Below, piece by piece: positions 8,907-17,443 of a DNA stretch of 64,000 nt. The stretch is from Streptomyces sp. Ag109_O5-10 (GTDB lineage Bacteria > Actinomycetota > Actinomycetes > Streptomycetales > Streptomycetaceae), in the NCBI RefSeq assembly GCF_900105755.1, contig NZ_FNTQ01000001.1:2666001-2730000 (forward strand), read 5' to 3'. The stretch's first letter is position 1. Every line of letters begins with the position of its first letter. The notes below the pieces were generated by a model, which made no database searches, was not told the origin of the DNA, and saw nothing but the letters and a program-made list of their open reading frames with translations. A program made the position numbers and the translations under genes.

Positions 8907-10142
8907 TCACGCCCCTGTGAGCTTCGCGAACTTCTGCTGGTAGGCCGTCTCTTCCCTCGAGCTCAGGGCGCGGAAGGCGTGGGACTTGGCCTGCATGGCT
9001 TTGTCGGGAACGATCAGCGGGTTGTCGGCCGCCGACTTGTCGATCTTGGCAAGGTACGGCTGCACGTCCGCCACCGGACTGACGTAGTTGACGTAGGCGG
9101 AGAGTTCGGCGGCCGGTTGGGGCTCGTAGTAGTAGTCGATGAGCCGCTCGGCGTTCGTCTTGTGGCGCGCCTTGTTGGGAACCAGCAGGTTGTCGGTCGA
9201 CGTCATGTAGCCGCTGTCCGGGATGACGTACGCGACGTCCGGGTTGTCGGCCTGGAGCTGCACGATGTCGCCGCCCCAGGCGACACAGGCCGCCAGGTCG
9301 CCCTTGCTGAGGTCCGAGGTGTAGTCGTTGCCGGTGAACCGGCGGATCTGCCCCTTGTCGACGGCCTTCTGCAGGCGGGCGATCACCGCGTCGTAGTTGT
9401 CGGTGGTGAACTTCGCCGGGTCGATGCCCATGTCGAGCATGGTCATGCCGACGGTGTCGCGCATCTCGGTCAGCAGACCGACGCGGCCCTTGAGCGCGGG
9501 GTTGTCGAGCAGGTCGGAGACCGACTTCACCTCGACGCCGTTCAGTGCCTTCTTGTTGAAGGCGACGACCGTGGAGATGCCCTGCCAGGGGTACGAGTAG
9601 GCCCGGCCCGGGTCCCAGTCGGGGGCGCGGAACTGGTCCGACAGGTTGGCGAACGCGTGCGGCAGGTTGGACGCGTCCAGCTTCTGGACGTAGCCGAGCC
9701 GGATCATGCGGGCGGCCAGCCAGTCGGTGAGGACGATCAGGTCGCGGCCGGTGTCCTGGCCGGCGGCGAGCTGCGGCTGGATCTTGCCGAAGAACTCGTC
9801 GTTGTCGTTGATGTCCTCGGTGTACTTCACCGTGATGCCGGTCCGCTTGCGGAACGCGTCCAGCGTGGGGTGCGTCTTGCCGCTGTCGTCCACGTCGATG
9901 TACTCGGGCCAGTTGGAGAAGTTGACGACCTTCTCCGTGGCCGAGTGGTCGTCGGCGGAGACCCCGCCCTGGGACTTGCCGGCCGCGGGGATGCCGCAGG
10001 CGCTCAGCGCCCCGGCGCCGCCCACCGCGAGCGCGCCGCCCAGGAACGACCGGCGGGCCAGGGCGGCCCGGCCGGTGCGGAGACTGCGCCGCATCGCGGC
10101 CGCTTCGACCGGGGTCGGGCGGTCGGGCTCGTACTGCCTCAT
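8907..10142 (-). CDS. potD: Polyamine-binding lipoprotein, PotD type
   Basis: 411-aa extracellular substrate-binding protein. Arg30-Arg31 in ARRSFLGG suggest Tat export, and the lipobox LSAC with Cys49 predicts lipid anchoring after cleavage. The mature part has the PotD signatures VVNFSNWPEYIDVDD, ITVKYTEDINDNDEFFGKI and RDLIVLTDWLAARM. It delivers putrescine- or spermidine-like amines to PotABC encoded downstream. A paralogue without transporter genes is encoded at 28720-29913. Confidence 0.88.
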   Translation of the reverse strand: MRQYEPDRPTPVEAAAMRRSLRTGRAALARRSFLGGALAVGGAGALSACGIPAAGKSQGGVSADDHSATEKVVNFSNWPEYIDVDDSGKTHPTLDAFRKRTGITVKYTEDINDNDEFFGKIQPQLAAGQDTGRDLIVLTDWLAARMIRLGYVQKLDASNLPHAFANLSDQFRAPDWDPGRAYSYPWQGISTVVAFNKKALNGVEVKSVSDLLDNPALKGRVGLLTEMRDTVGMTMLDMGIDPAKFTTDNYDAVIARLQKAVDKGQIRRFTGNDYTSDLSKGDLAACVAWGGDIVQLQADNPDVAYVIPDSGYMTSTDNLLVPNKARHKTNAERLIDYYYEPQPAAELSAYVNYVSPVADVQPYLAKIDKSAADNPLIVPDKAMQAKSHAFRALSSREETAYQQKFAKLTGA

Positions 10143-10194
10143 ACGCTTGGTGCCCTTTCGGGAAGGGGGCCGTGACGAACGGCCGGAGATCTGA

Positions 10195-11730
10195 CTATCG
10201 GTCCCCGAAGATCGTGCGGTGCCAGTCCTTCCGCGACACCGCCGTGTTGTCGAACATTACGTGCTTGACCTGGGTGTACTCCTCGAACGAGTACGCCGAC
10301 ATGTCCTTGCCGAAGCCGGACGCCTTGTAGCCGCCGTGCGGCATCTCGCTGATGATCGGAATGTGGTCGTTGACCCACACGCACCCCGCCTTGATCTCGC
10401 GGGTCGCGCGGTTCGCCCGGTAGACGCCGCCGGTCCACGCGGAGGCTGCCAGACCGTACGGGGTGTCGTTGGCCAGCCGGATGCCCTCATCATCACCGTC
10501 GAACGGCAGAACGACCAGCACCGGCCCGAAGATCTCGGACTGGACGATCTCGCTGTCCTGCGGCGCGTCGGCGACCAGGGTCGGCCGGTAGTACGCGCCG
10601 GCCTTCAGTTCCCCGCCCGGGGCCTCTCCGCCGGTCACCACGCGCGCGTAGCCGCGCGCCCGCTCCACGAACCCGGCGACCCGGTCCCGCTGGGCGTGCG
10701 AGATCAGCGGCCCGAGGTCGGTACCGGGCGCGAACGGGTTCCCGAGCCGCACGGTCTCCATCAGGGCGGCCGTCCGCTCCACGAAGGCCTCGTAGAGCGG
10801 GCGCTGGACGTACGCGCGCGTGGCGGCGGTGCAGTCCTGCCCGGTGTTGATGAGCGCGCCCGCGACGGCGCCGTTGACGGCCGCCTCCAGATCCGCGTCG
10901 TCGAAGACCACGAACGGCGCCTTGCCGCCGAGTTCCAGGTGGAGCCGCTTCACGGTCGCGGTGGCGACCTCGGCGACCCGCTTGCCGACACCGGTGGACC
11001 CGGTGAAGGAGGTCATGGCCACGTCGGGGTGCCCGACGAGGTGCTCACCGGCCACCTGCCCCGTCCCGGTGACGATGTTGATCACACCGTCCGGGATCCC
11101 GGCGAGCGTGGCGGCCTCGGCGAAGAGCAGCGACGTGAGCGGAGTCAGCTCGGCCGGCTTGAGCACGATCGTGTTGCCGGCGGCGATCGCCGGGAGGATC
11201 TTCCAGGCGGCCATCTGGAGCGGATAGTTCCAGGGCGCGATGGAGCCGACGACGCCGATGGGCTCGCGACGGATGTACGACGTGTGGTCACCGGAGTACT
11301 CGGCGGCGGCCTGACCCTGCAGATGCCGGGCGGCACCCGCGAAGAACGCGGTGTTGTCGATGGTCCCCGGTACGTCGAACTCGCGCGTGAGCTTCAGCGG
11401 CTTGCCGCACTGGAGGGACTCGGCACGGGCCAACTCCTCCGCCCGGTCGGCGAGCACGGCGGCGAAGCGGTGCAGCGCGTCCGACCGGTCGCCGGGCGTG
11501 GTCCCGGACCAGCCCGGAAAGGCGTCCCGCGCGGCCGCCACGGCCCGGTCGACGTCCTCCGGGCCGGCCAGCTCGTACGTGTACACGTCCGTGCCGGTGG
11601 CCGGGTCGACGACGGCGTGCGTACGCCCCGACGTGCCCTTGGCGAACCGTCCCGCGATGTACTGCGCGCCGCCCGCGAGCCGTTCCTGCGCGGGGAAGGT
11701 CTCCGGGGTGGCGGTGCCCGGGTTGTCCAT
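10195..11730 (-). CDS. Gamma-aminobutyraldehyde-type aldehyde dehydrogenase
   Basis: NAD(P)-dependent aldehyde dehydrogenase, 511 aa, first gene of the polyamine operon. It shows the cofactor and active-site motifs IAPWNYPLQMAAWK, FTGSTGVGKRVAE, LELGGKAPFVVF (general-base Glu) and NTGQDCTAATRAYVQ with catalytic Cys300. Its likely role is oxidation of 4-aminobutyraldehyde, or its gamma-glutamyl form, to GABA or gamma-glutamyl-GABA, consistent with the neighbouring amine oxidase and uptake genes. A second paralogue lies at 30125-31564. The family is certain; the substrate is inferred from the operon. Confidence 0.88.
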   Translation of the reverse strand: MDNPGTATPETFPAQERLAGGAQYIAGRFAKGTSGRTHAVVDPATGTDVYTYELAGPEDVDRAVAAARDAFPGWSGTTPGDRSDALHRFAAVLADRAEELARAESLQCGKPLKLTREFDVPGTIDNTAFFAGAARHLQGQAAAEYSGDHTSYIRREPIGVVGSIAPWNYPLQMAAWKILPAIAAGNTIVLKPAELTPLTSLLFAEAATLAGIPDGVINIVTGTGQVAGEHLVGHPDVAMTSFTGSTGVGKRVAEVATATVKRLHLELGGKAPFVVFDDADLEAAVNGAVAGALINTGQDCTAATRAYVQRPLYEAFVERTAALMETVRLGNPFAPGTDLGPLISHAQRDRVAGFVERARGYARVVTGGEAPGGELKAGAYYRPTLVADAPQDSEIVQSEIFGPVLVVLPFDGDDEGIRLANDTPYGLAASAWTGGVYRANRATREIKAGCVWVNDHIPIISEMPHGGYKASGFGKDMSAYSFEEYTQVKHVMFDNTAVSRKDWHRTIFGDR

Positions 11731-11801
11731 GTCGCTTCTCCTCCGCCGTGACCCCCGTCCCGAGAGGCGGGTGGCGTAGCTCCGGCTCGATTTGACTGCC
11801 G

Positions 11802-11845
11802 ATCCTGACAGAGCAGGGGGCGACCAACAAGTGATTCCGTTGTTG
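11802..11845 (-). promoter_or_regulatory. Candidate polyamine-operon promoter with inverted repeat
   Basis: Minus-strand TTGTTG (11830-11825), 17-bp spacer, CAGGAT (11807-11802) fits a vegetative promoter giving a leader of about 65 nt before the aldehyde dehydrogenase. The -35 element is one arm of a perfect inverted repeat, CAACAA (11825-11830 on the plus strand) and TTGTTG (11840-11845), 9 bp apart, which could be an operator. Read from sequence only. Confidence 0.42.
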
Positions 11846-11910
11846 CCTTTTGGTTACGCGACGGAATCTGTCGACCAGGTGTCGAGTCGGCTGGGAAAAG
11901 GGGGGACGGA

Positions 11911-12639
11911 GTGTCAGTGGTGGCTGCCAGACTGGCGTGCATGGCGAAGATCGATTCTGTGGAGGCCCTGATCAGGGCGGTCCAGGCGGGGGCCAGAATC
12001 AGGTACCTGCACTTCTGGGGACACCGGCCGCGGCCGGACGGGCAGGTTTCGGCGAGCTGCCTGAGCCAGTGGTGGCCGGCGCCCTTCGTGGTCGACGGCG
12101 TCGAGTACCCGACCGCCGAGCACTGGATGATGGCGGCCAAGGCCCGGCTCTTCGGGGACGCGGAGGCGGAGCGCGCGGTCCTGGCGGCGGGTCACCCCGC
12201 CGAGGCGAAGAAGGCGGGCCGACTGGTCCGGGGCTTCGACGAGACGACGTGGGAGCGCGAGCGCCTCGGCATCGTCACCCAGGGCAGCGTCCACAAGTTC
12301 GCCGCCGCACCCGAGCTGCGCGACTTCCTCCTGGCGACCGGCGACCGGGTCCTGGTGGAGGCCAGCCCGCTGGACCGCGTCTGGGGCATCGGCCTGGCGG
12401 CGACCGACGCGGCGGCGGAGGACCCGGGGCGCTGGCGGCGGCTGAACCTGCTCGGGTTCGCGCTGATGGCGGCAAGGAACCAACTCCAGTCCGACGCTCC
12501 CGGTCCCACACAAAGAAGCGCGGGACTGCCGACCGACGGGATCTGGCCCACCTGCACGGGCACGGGACTGCCGACCGACGGAACCTGGCCCACCCGCACG
12601 GGCACGGGACTGCCGACCGACGAGACCCGGCCCACCTGA
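11911..12639 (+). CDS. NADAR-family protein (YbiA-like) with repeat-encoded tail
   Basis: 242 aa. The NADAR (DUF1768) domain runs from about residue 28 to 190: FWGHRPRPDGQVSASCLSQW, VDGVEYPTAEHWMMAAKARLF, then ASPLDRVWGIGL and RNLLGFALM-type motifs (here LNLLGFALMAAR). Relatives such as YbiA hydrolyse N-glycosidic bonds of riboflavin-pathway intermediates or ADP-ribose-like compounds. The GTG at 11911 follows a GGGGGG run by 5 nt; the ATG at 11941 lacks a binding site. The last 40 or so residues are encoded by the first four units of the tandem repeat and read as 14-residue repeats of the type TGTGLPTDGTWPTR. The native C-terminus probably lay near 12515. Confidence 0.8.
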   Translation: MSVVAARLACMAKIDSVEALIRAVQAGARIRYLHFWGHRPRPDGQVSASCLSQWWPAPFVVDGVEYPTAEHWMMAAKARLFGDAEAERAVLAAGHPAEAKKAGRLVRGFDETTWERERLGIVTQGSVHKFAAAPELRDFLLATGDRVLVEASPLDRVWGIGLAATDAAAEDPGRWRRLNLLGFALMAARNQLQSDAPGPTQRSAGLPTDGIWPTCTGTGLPTDGTWPTRTGTGLPTDETRPT

Positions 12640-13060
12640 AGGGGCGCGAGACTTCGCGACCGACGACACCCGGCCCACCTGAAGGGGCGCGAGACTTCCC
12701 GACCGACGAGACCCGGCCCACCTGAAGGGGCGCGAGACTTCCCAACCAACGAGACCCGGCCCACCTGAAGGGACGTGAGACTTCCCAACCGACGGGACCA
12801 GCCCCACCTGCAAGGACGCGGGACTTCCGACCGACGGGACCAGCCCCACCTGAAGGGGCGCGAGACTTCCCAACCAACAGGACCAGCCCCACCTGCAAGG
12901 ACGCGGGACTTCCGACCGACGGGACCAGCCCCACCTGAAGGGGCGCGAGACTTCCCAACCAACAGGACCAGCCCCACCTGCAAGGACGCGAGACTTCCCG
13001 ACCGACGGGACCTCCCCCACCTGAAGGGGCGCGGGGAACTGCGCGACCAGCCCCCACCGG
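12515..13060. repeat. 13-unit tandem repeat, 42/43-bp units with 85-bp higher-order period
   Basis: Anchored on the shared GACT, units begin at 12524, 12566, 12608, 12650, 12693, 12736, 12779, 12822, 12864, 12907, 12949 and 12992, with a diverged end unit near 13036. Each holds versions of GGGGCGCGAGACTTCC, then (A/G)ACCAGCCCCACCTG. From 12822 onward two unit types alternate (CAAGGACGCGGGACTTCCG and GAAGGGGCGCGAGACTTCCC), so the true period there is 85 bp. The last unit ends in the exact 32-bp core of a dispersed element also found at 30052. There are no unique spacers, so this is a minisatellite, not CRISPR. Confidence 0.92.
13026..13057 (+). repeat. Dispersed 32-bp element, copy 1
   Basis: Core starting GGGGCGCGGGGAACTG and ending CCAGCCCCCAC, identical over 32 bp to 30052-30083 and nearly identical (reverse strand) to 50958-50979. 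Outer GGGG/CCCC and inner CGCG self-complementarity allow a short hairpin. It closes the tandem array, which looks derived from it. Confidence 0.85.
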
Positions 13061-13090
13061 CCCGCACCCGAACAACGACGCACGCGGCCT

Positions 13091-13807
13091 CTACTGGCTG
13101 CCCCGGCTCCCCGCCACCACGATCAGCGTGACGAACGCGACGACCAGCACCAGCCCCGCCGACCCGCAGATGATCCCGGCCAGCGCCTGCCCACCGTTCG
13201 TCGCCTCCCCCCGCCGCACCCGCCTCCGGCCGATCGACCCGAACACGATCGCCAGCACGCCCATCACGAACGCGACGGGCGCCAGGCAGAACCCGATCGC
13301 GCTGATGATCCCGGTCACCATGGCGGCCGTACCCAGCCCGTTGTTCGGCATCGGCTGCATACCGGGCCACCCGCCGTACCCGCCGTACCCGCCGGGCCCC
13401 ACCGGATACGACGGCAGCGCCTGGCCCGGATACGGGCCGGGATAGCCGTACGGGACCGGCCCCGGCCCGTTCGGGGCGATCGGCGGTGGCGGCACCGCCG
13501 CACTCTGCGGCTGCTGGGCCGCAGGCGGAGCGTAGGGGTTCGGCGGCGCGTTCGGGCCAGGCGCCGCGAACGGGTTCACCGGCGGGGCCGGGACCGTGCC
13601 GGACGGCGCGGCGAAGGCGTTGGCCCAGCCCTGCGGCGGCGCGTCGGCGGGGGCGGCCGGCCCCGGTACCGCCGCGACCGTCCGCTGGTCGTGAACCGAG
13701 GGCGGTGCCACCGGCGCCGCGGGCACCCCGGACCCGGCCGCCCCCTCCCCGGCGGCCTCCCCCTTGTCCAGCCGTATCTTCGAAGACTCCGGCACCTCGT
13801 CAGCCAT
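13091..13807 (-). CDS. DUF4190-type membrane protein with proline-rich N-terminus
   Basis: 238 aa. Residues 1 to about 145 are low-complexity, rich in Pro, Ala, Gly and Tyr (GGYGGYGGWPGM), and likely disordered in the cytosol. Two hydrophobic hairpin segments follow (AAMVTGIISAIGFCLAPVAF and LAGIICGSAGLVLVVAFVTL) separated by the basic loop GSIGRRRVRRGE, the standard DUF4190 arrangement. The ATG at 13807 is preferred to an upstream start because GGAGGAGGGGG lies about 10 nt before it. Function unknown; similar proteins are common in actinobacteria. Confidence 0.8.
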   Translation of the reverse strand: MADEVPESSKIRLDKGEAAGEGAAGSGVPAAPVAPPSVHDQRTVAAVPGPAAPADAPPQGWANAFAAPSGTVPAPPVNPFAAPGPNAPPNPYAPPAAQQPQSAAVPPPPIAPNGPGPVPYGYPGPYPGQALPSYPVGPGGYGGYGGWPGMQPMPNNGLGTAAMVTGIISAIGFCLAPVAFVMGVLAIVFGSIGRRRVRRGEATNGGQALAGIICGSAGLVLVVAFVTLIVVAGSRGSQ

Positions 13808-13990
13808 CGTGCGACGTCCCCCTCCTCCTGCGCGCATGCCGCCGTCATGGTACGGCCCTGGCCCCGCCGGACCGCGGCCCGGCCCGTCCGGCCTACCATG
13901 ACCCCCGAGTCACCGATCAGCCGATCACCGCGCAGGGCCCCACGGCCGTACCCCGCCGCAGGCGGCCCGCGCCGTTCCGGGGAGGAACCC

Positions 13991-15070
13991 TTGACCGACC
14001 GCCACACCGACCCCGCAGCGCCGCGCGACACGCACGACGTGCACGACGTGCACGCCTTCATCGCCGGACTGCCCAAGGCCGAACTGCACGTCCACCACGT
14101 CGGCTCCGCCTCCCCCCGCATCGTGTCGGAACTGGCCGCGCGGCACCCGGACTCCAAGGTCCCGACCGATCCCGAGGCCCTGGCCGACTACTTCACCTTC
14201 ACGGACTTCGCCCACTTCATCGAGGTCTACCTGTCGGTGGTCAACCTGATCCGCACGCCCGAGGACGTACGGCTGCTCACCTACGAGGTGGCGCGTGACC
14301 TCGCCCGGCAGCAGGTGCGCTACGCCGAGCTGACGATCACCCCGTTCTCGTCGACCCGGCGCGGGATCGACGCGCGGGCCTTCATGGACGCGATCGAGGA
14401 CGCGCGGAAGGCGGCCGAGGCCGAGTTCGGCACGGTGCTGCGCTGGTGCTTCGACATCCCCGGCGAGGCGGGCCTGGAGGCCGCCGAGGAGACGGCACGG
14501 CTGGCGACCGACGACCGGCTGCGCCCGGAGGGCCTGGTCTCGTTCGGTCTCGGCGGCCCCGAGATCGGCGTGCCGCGGCCGCAGTTCAAGCCGTACTTCG
14601 ACCGGGCGATCGCGGCCGGTCTGCGCTCGGTCCCGCACGCGGGCGAGACCACCGGCCCCGGCACGGTCTGGGACGCGCTGACCCACCTGCGCGCCGAGCG
14701 CATCGGCCACGGCACCAGCTCCGCACAGGACCCGAAGCTCCTCGCCCACCTCGCCGAGCACCGTATCGCCCTCGAGGTGTGCCCGACCTCCAACATCGCC
14801 ACCCGCGCGGTCCGCGCCCTCGAAGACCACCCGATCAAGGACTTCGTGGCCGCCGGTGTCCTGGTCACGGTCAACTCCGACGACCCGCCGATGTTCGGCA
14901 CCGACCTCAACAACGAGTACGCGGTCGCCGCCCGTCTCCTCGGCCTCGACGAGCGCGGCCTCGCGGATCTCGCGAAGAACGCGGTGGAGGCGTCCTTCCT
15001 GGACCTGCCGGGCAAGGCGAGGATCGCGGCCGAGATCGACGCGTACACGAAGGCGTGGCTCGCCCCCTGA
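13991..15070 (+). CDS. Adenosine deaminase-family enzyme, possibly aminodeoxyfutalosine deaminase
   Basis: 359-aa amidohydrolase. Zinc ligands and active-site residues are visible: His33 and His35 in AELHVHHVGS, HAGETTGPGT (His and general acid Glu), RIGHGT and the metal Asp in VNSDDPPMFGT. The TTG at 13991 is chosen because GGGGAGGAA lies immediately upstream; the frame is open further back without a binding site. The family deaminates adenosine, but I recall that the S. coelicolor homologue from this neighbourhood (SCO5662) was assigned to aminodeoxyfutalosine in the futalosine route to menaquinone. Which substrate applies here cannot be read from the sequence alone. Confidence 0.85.
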   Translation: MTDRHTDPAAPRDTHDVHDVHAFIAGLPKAELHVHHVGSASPRIVSELAARHPDSKVPTDPEALADYFTFTDFAHFIEVYLSVVNLIRTPEDVRLLTYEVARDLARQQVRYAELTITPFSSTRRGIDARAFMDAIEDARKAAEAEFGTVLRWCFDIPGEAGLEAAEETARLATDDRLRPEGLVSFGLGGPEIGVPRPQFKPYFDRAIAAGLRSVPHAGETTGPGTVWDALTHLRAERIGHGTSSAQDPKLLAHLAEHRIALEVCPTSNIATRAVRALEDHPIKDFVAAGVLVTVNSDDPPMFGTDLNNEYAVAARLLGLDERGLADLAKNAVEASFLDLPGKARIAAEIDAYTKAWLAP

Positions 15071-15092
15071 CGTGGCCTGAGAGCATGGGCGC

Positions 15093-15770
15093 ATGCAGAC
15101 CGTGACCGCCGTGGCCCACCGCGGCGACCCCTACCGCATTCGCGAGAACACGCTCGACTCCCTGCGTTCCGCGCTCCACCGGGGCGCGGACGCGGTGGAG
15201 ACCGACGTGCGGCTCACCCGTGACGGCGTTCCCGTCCTCCTGCACGACGCCACCCTCAAGCGGCTGTGGAAGCACGACCGCCCCCTGCACACCCTGTCGG
15301 CGGACGAGGTGCGCGGCCTCACCGCGGGCGGCGTCCCGACCCTGGCCGAGGCGCTGGCGGCGACGGAGGGCAGCCGGGTGATGCTCGACCTGCCCGGCGA
15401 CCCGGGCGAGCGGGCGGTGACGCGGATCGTGGCCGTGGCCAGGGAGTGCGACGCTACCGACCGCGTGTACTACACGGGCGACGCCGTCACGATGCTGGCG
15501 GTCCGGGCGGCCGACCCGTCCGCCGAGATCGCCCTGACCCGCAAGACCCTGGCGCCGGTCCGCCCCGCACTGCTGGACGTGATCCGCCCCCGGTACCTGA
15601 ACTACCGCTTCACCCTGCTCGACCATGCCCTGGTCGAACACGTCCACCGCACCGGCCACCTGGTCTCCTGCTGGACCCCGAACACCCGCCGCTCACTGCG
15701 CCGCCTGCTGGACATCGGCGTCGACTCGATCACGACCAACAGGGTGGACGTACTCGACGCCCTTCGCTGA
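15093..15770 (+). CDS. Glycerophosphodiester phosphodiesterase family protein
   Basis: 225-aa TIM-barrel protein. The GDPD motifs AHRGDPYRIRENTLDSL and ETDVRLTRDGVPVLLHD contain the catalytic His pair and metal-binding Glu and Asp. Enzymes of this family hydrolyse glycerophosphodiesters to glycerol 3-phosphate and an alcohol. There is no signal peptide, so it should be cytosolic. It starts 22 bp after the deaminase stop and is probably co-transcribed. Confidence 0.85.
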   Translation: MQTVTAVAHRGDPYRIRENTLDSLRSALHRGADAVETDVRLTRDGVPVLLHDATLKRLWKHDRPLHTLSADEVRGLTAGGVPTLAEALAATEGSRVMLDLPGDPGERAVTRIVAVARECDATDRVYYTGDAVTMLAVRAADPSAEIALTRKTLAPVRPALLDVIRPRYLNYRFTLLDHALVEHVHRTGHLVSCWTPNTRRSLRRLLDIGVDSITTNRVDVLDALR

Positions 15771-16617
15771 AGGCACCCCCTGCTGAGGGCCTCCTGACGG
15801 TCGCTGGGCGGGATCGCCCCCCGCGGAGGCCCGTACACCACGTCCTTCTCCACCGCATCCCACGACGACGGGAAGACGCTCACCCCGTATTGGGCCCCCG
15901 TCCGTTCACCGTGAACGTCACGCCGCCGTCGACGTAGTAGTACTCGTTCCGCCACATCTGCTGAGCACCGACCGGCAGCACGGCGTACCCGGTCGAGGAG
16001 CTTCCCGTCCCCGTCGCGGACGTGTCCGTCGTACTCACCCGGCCGTCTATGCGCCGCACTCGCCCCCTCCACGACGCGACACGGAAGATCTTCCTCCTCC
16101 CAGCCCGGTCCAGGACGGCACGACCAGGCCAGGAAGAGGAAGGGGACGGCGAGGGAGTGGACTCCGGCGCCCGCGGTACCGCACGGGGGATGCGCCGGGC
16201 CTGCCGCTTGCGCCGGAGGGAGTCGGCCGGCCGTCCCAGTGGGCGGTCAGCTCGTGCAGTACGGGGCAGGCCCCGTCCTGCGCGCGCATGATGCCCCGCG
16301 AGGTCTCCAGCCGTTCCTTCGTCCGCTGCACGCGGACGGCGCACCACGGAGACATCAGGTGCCGGTCCTCGGCGTCCAGCCGACGCACGGGCGCCGCGAC
16401 TTCCCACCACCGCCCCCCCCAACTGGAGACGCAGTGCGCTGAGTTCGGTGAACTCGGCGGCGCCGCCGGGACCGCCTCGTCCAGTTTCCGGTCCGGTCCG
16501 CGGCCTGTGCGGCGAGTGCGCCCTTCCTGCGGGCCGTGGCCGCGATCACCCGGTCCTCGCCGAGCAGGCGTTGCATCCGCCGCACGGGAGGCAGGACCCC
16601 CTTCCCTCGCCGCTGCC
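15771..16617. other. Degenerate region without a convincing intact gene
   Basis: No frame shows a full protein-like reading. Two minus-strand stretches look like remnants: one ending at 15880 (GYAVLPVGAQQMWRNEYYYV, then DGGVTFTVNGRGPNTG) and one at about 16240-16600 that needs two frames to read VRRMQRLLGEDRVIAATARR and then RVQRTKERLETSRGIMRA. I do not recognise either family. The segment separates the conserved GDPD gene from accessory genes and looks like an insertion or deletion scar. Confidence 0.5.
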
Positions 16618-17111
16618 GGCTGGTGCTGCGGCCCGCCGGGATGCGGGACACCTACTTCCCGGGCACCGACCCGCGCATCCGGGGCCCGCACAACCACGGC
16701 TACCAGAAGGTGACGAAGGCCGACGGGACGACGGCGTTCGTGGACGTCACCGAGTGGAACCAGGCGGACCGGTTCGCGGCCGGGGACATGATCTCCACCA
16801 CCGCCGACCTGGAGCGGCTGCTCACCGCCCTCTTCCGGGGGCGCATCGTGCCGCCGGGACCGCAGCTGGAGGAGATGTTCACGGTCCCCGCGGGCATCGA
16901 GGGCGCCACCTACAGCGCCGGGCTGCAGCGCTTCGCGTACGAGGGCCGGGTGTACTGGGTCAAGTCGGGTGCCCGGTACGGCTACAGCGCGGTCGTCGCC
17001 GGGACCCGGGACCTGAGCCGGACCCTCGTCTACTCCGTCGGCGCCACCGACGCGAAGGGCGAGGACACCAACCCGGTCGCCCAGCGGATCGCGCTGGCCG
17101 CGCTCGGGTAG
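16618..17111 (+). pseudogene. C-terminal fragment of a serine hydrolase (class C beta-lactamase / D-Ala-D-Ala carboxypeptidase type)
   Basis: The frame from LRPAGMRDTYFPGTDPRI through GHNHGY-type PHNHGYQKV, AAGDMISTTADLERLL and YSAGLQRF to LVYSVGATDAKGE reads as the back half of a penicillin-binding-like serine hydrolase. The SxxK nucleophile and YxN motifs that belong upstream are absent; upstream of 16618 the sequence is unrelated. With no catalytic serine it cannot act as a hydrolase. It retains a normal stop. Confidence 0.75.
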
Positions 17112-17443
17112 GCGGGGCCGGGGTGCCCTCCACCGCGGTGAGTACGGCGCTCTGGTACCCCGGAACCACTCCCCGGCCGAAGATTCCCCCGGGGTCCCAG
17201 GGTCCGCGGGGCGGCAGCTGGACCGGCGGCACCCCTGGCTGCTCGACACCGTGCTGGTGCTGTTCATGGCGCCGGTCTGCCTGCCCGGCCTGCTGAAGAT
17301 CGGGGCGCGCGACCGGATCCAGGCCGTGATCACGGCGTACGACGCCGGACTGGTCCGCGCCGAGCAGCGGCGCCCTCTCCCGGTGCGGCGACTCCAGGCG
17401 TAGCATGTGAACGAAACAGTTTCGTTCATGGGACGGACCTCGC
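17112..17443 (+). other. Intergenic remnant with TetR-type operator
   Basis: A short plus-strand reading (RQLDRRHPWLLDTVLVLFMA, then PVCLPGLL, ending with a stop at 17401-17403) resembles the N-terminal membrane segment of a streptomycete sensor kinase but has no kinase body. A perfect palindrome follows at 17408-17428. Otherwise nothing recognisable. Confidence 0.4.
17408..17428. promoter_or_regulatory. Perfect 21-bp palindrome, TetR-family operator type
   Basis: Two 10-bp arms, TGAACGAAAC and GTTTCGTTCA, around a central A. This is the classic ACGAAAC-N-GTTTCGT form bound by many TetR/AcrR repressors. It ends 15 bp before the start of the response regulator, so a bound repressor would cover the promoter or leader. 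No tetR gene is adjacent. Confidence 0.8.

Noticed and set aside
12515..13060. CRISPR array
   Set aside because: Units are contiguous with no unique spacers, and no cas gene is present.
11914..13370. Minus-strand frames giving SRPFRWGWSRR-type repeat proteins
   Set aside because: The repeats are only the translation of the tandem DNA array; different frames give similar strings and they run antisense through the NADAR gene.
15880..16422. 180-codon minus-strand gene
   Set aside because: Only its last 50 or so codons look protein-like; the rest is Arg/Pro/Ala-rich shadow reading. Kept only as part of a degenerate region.
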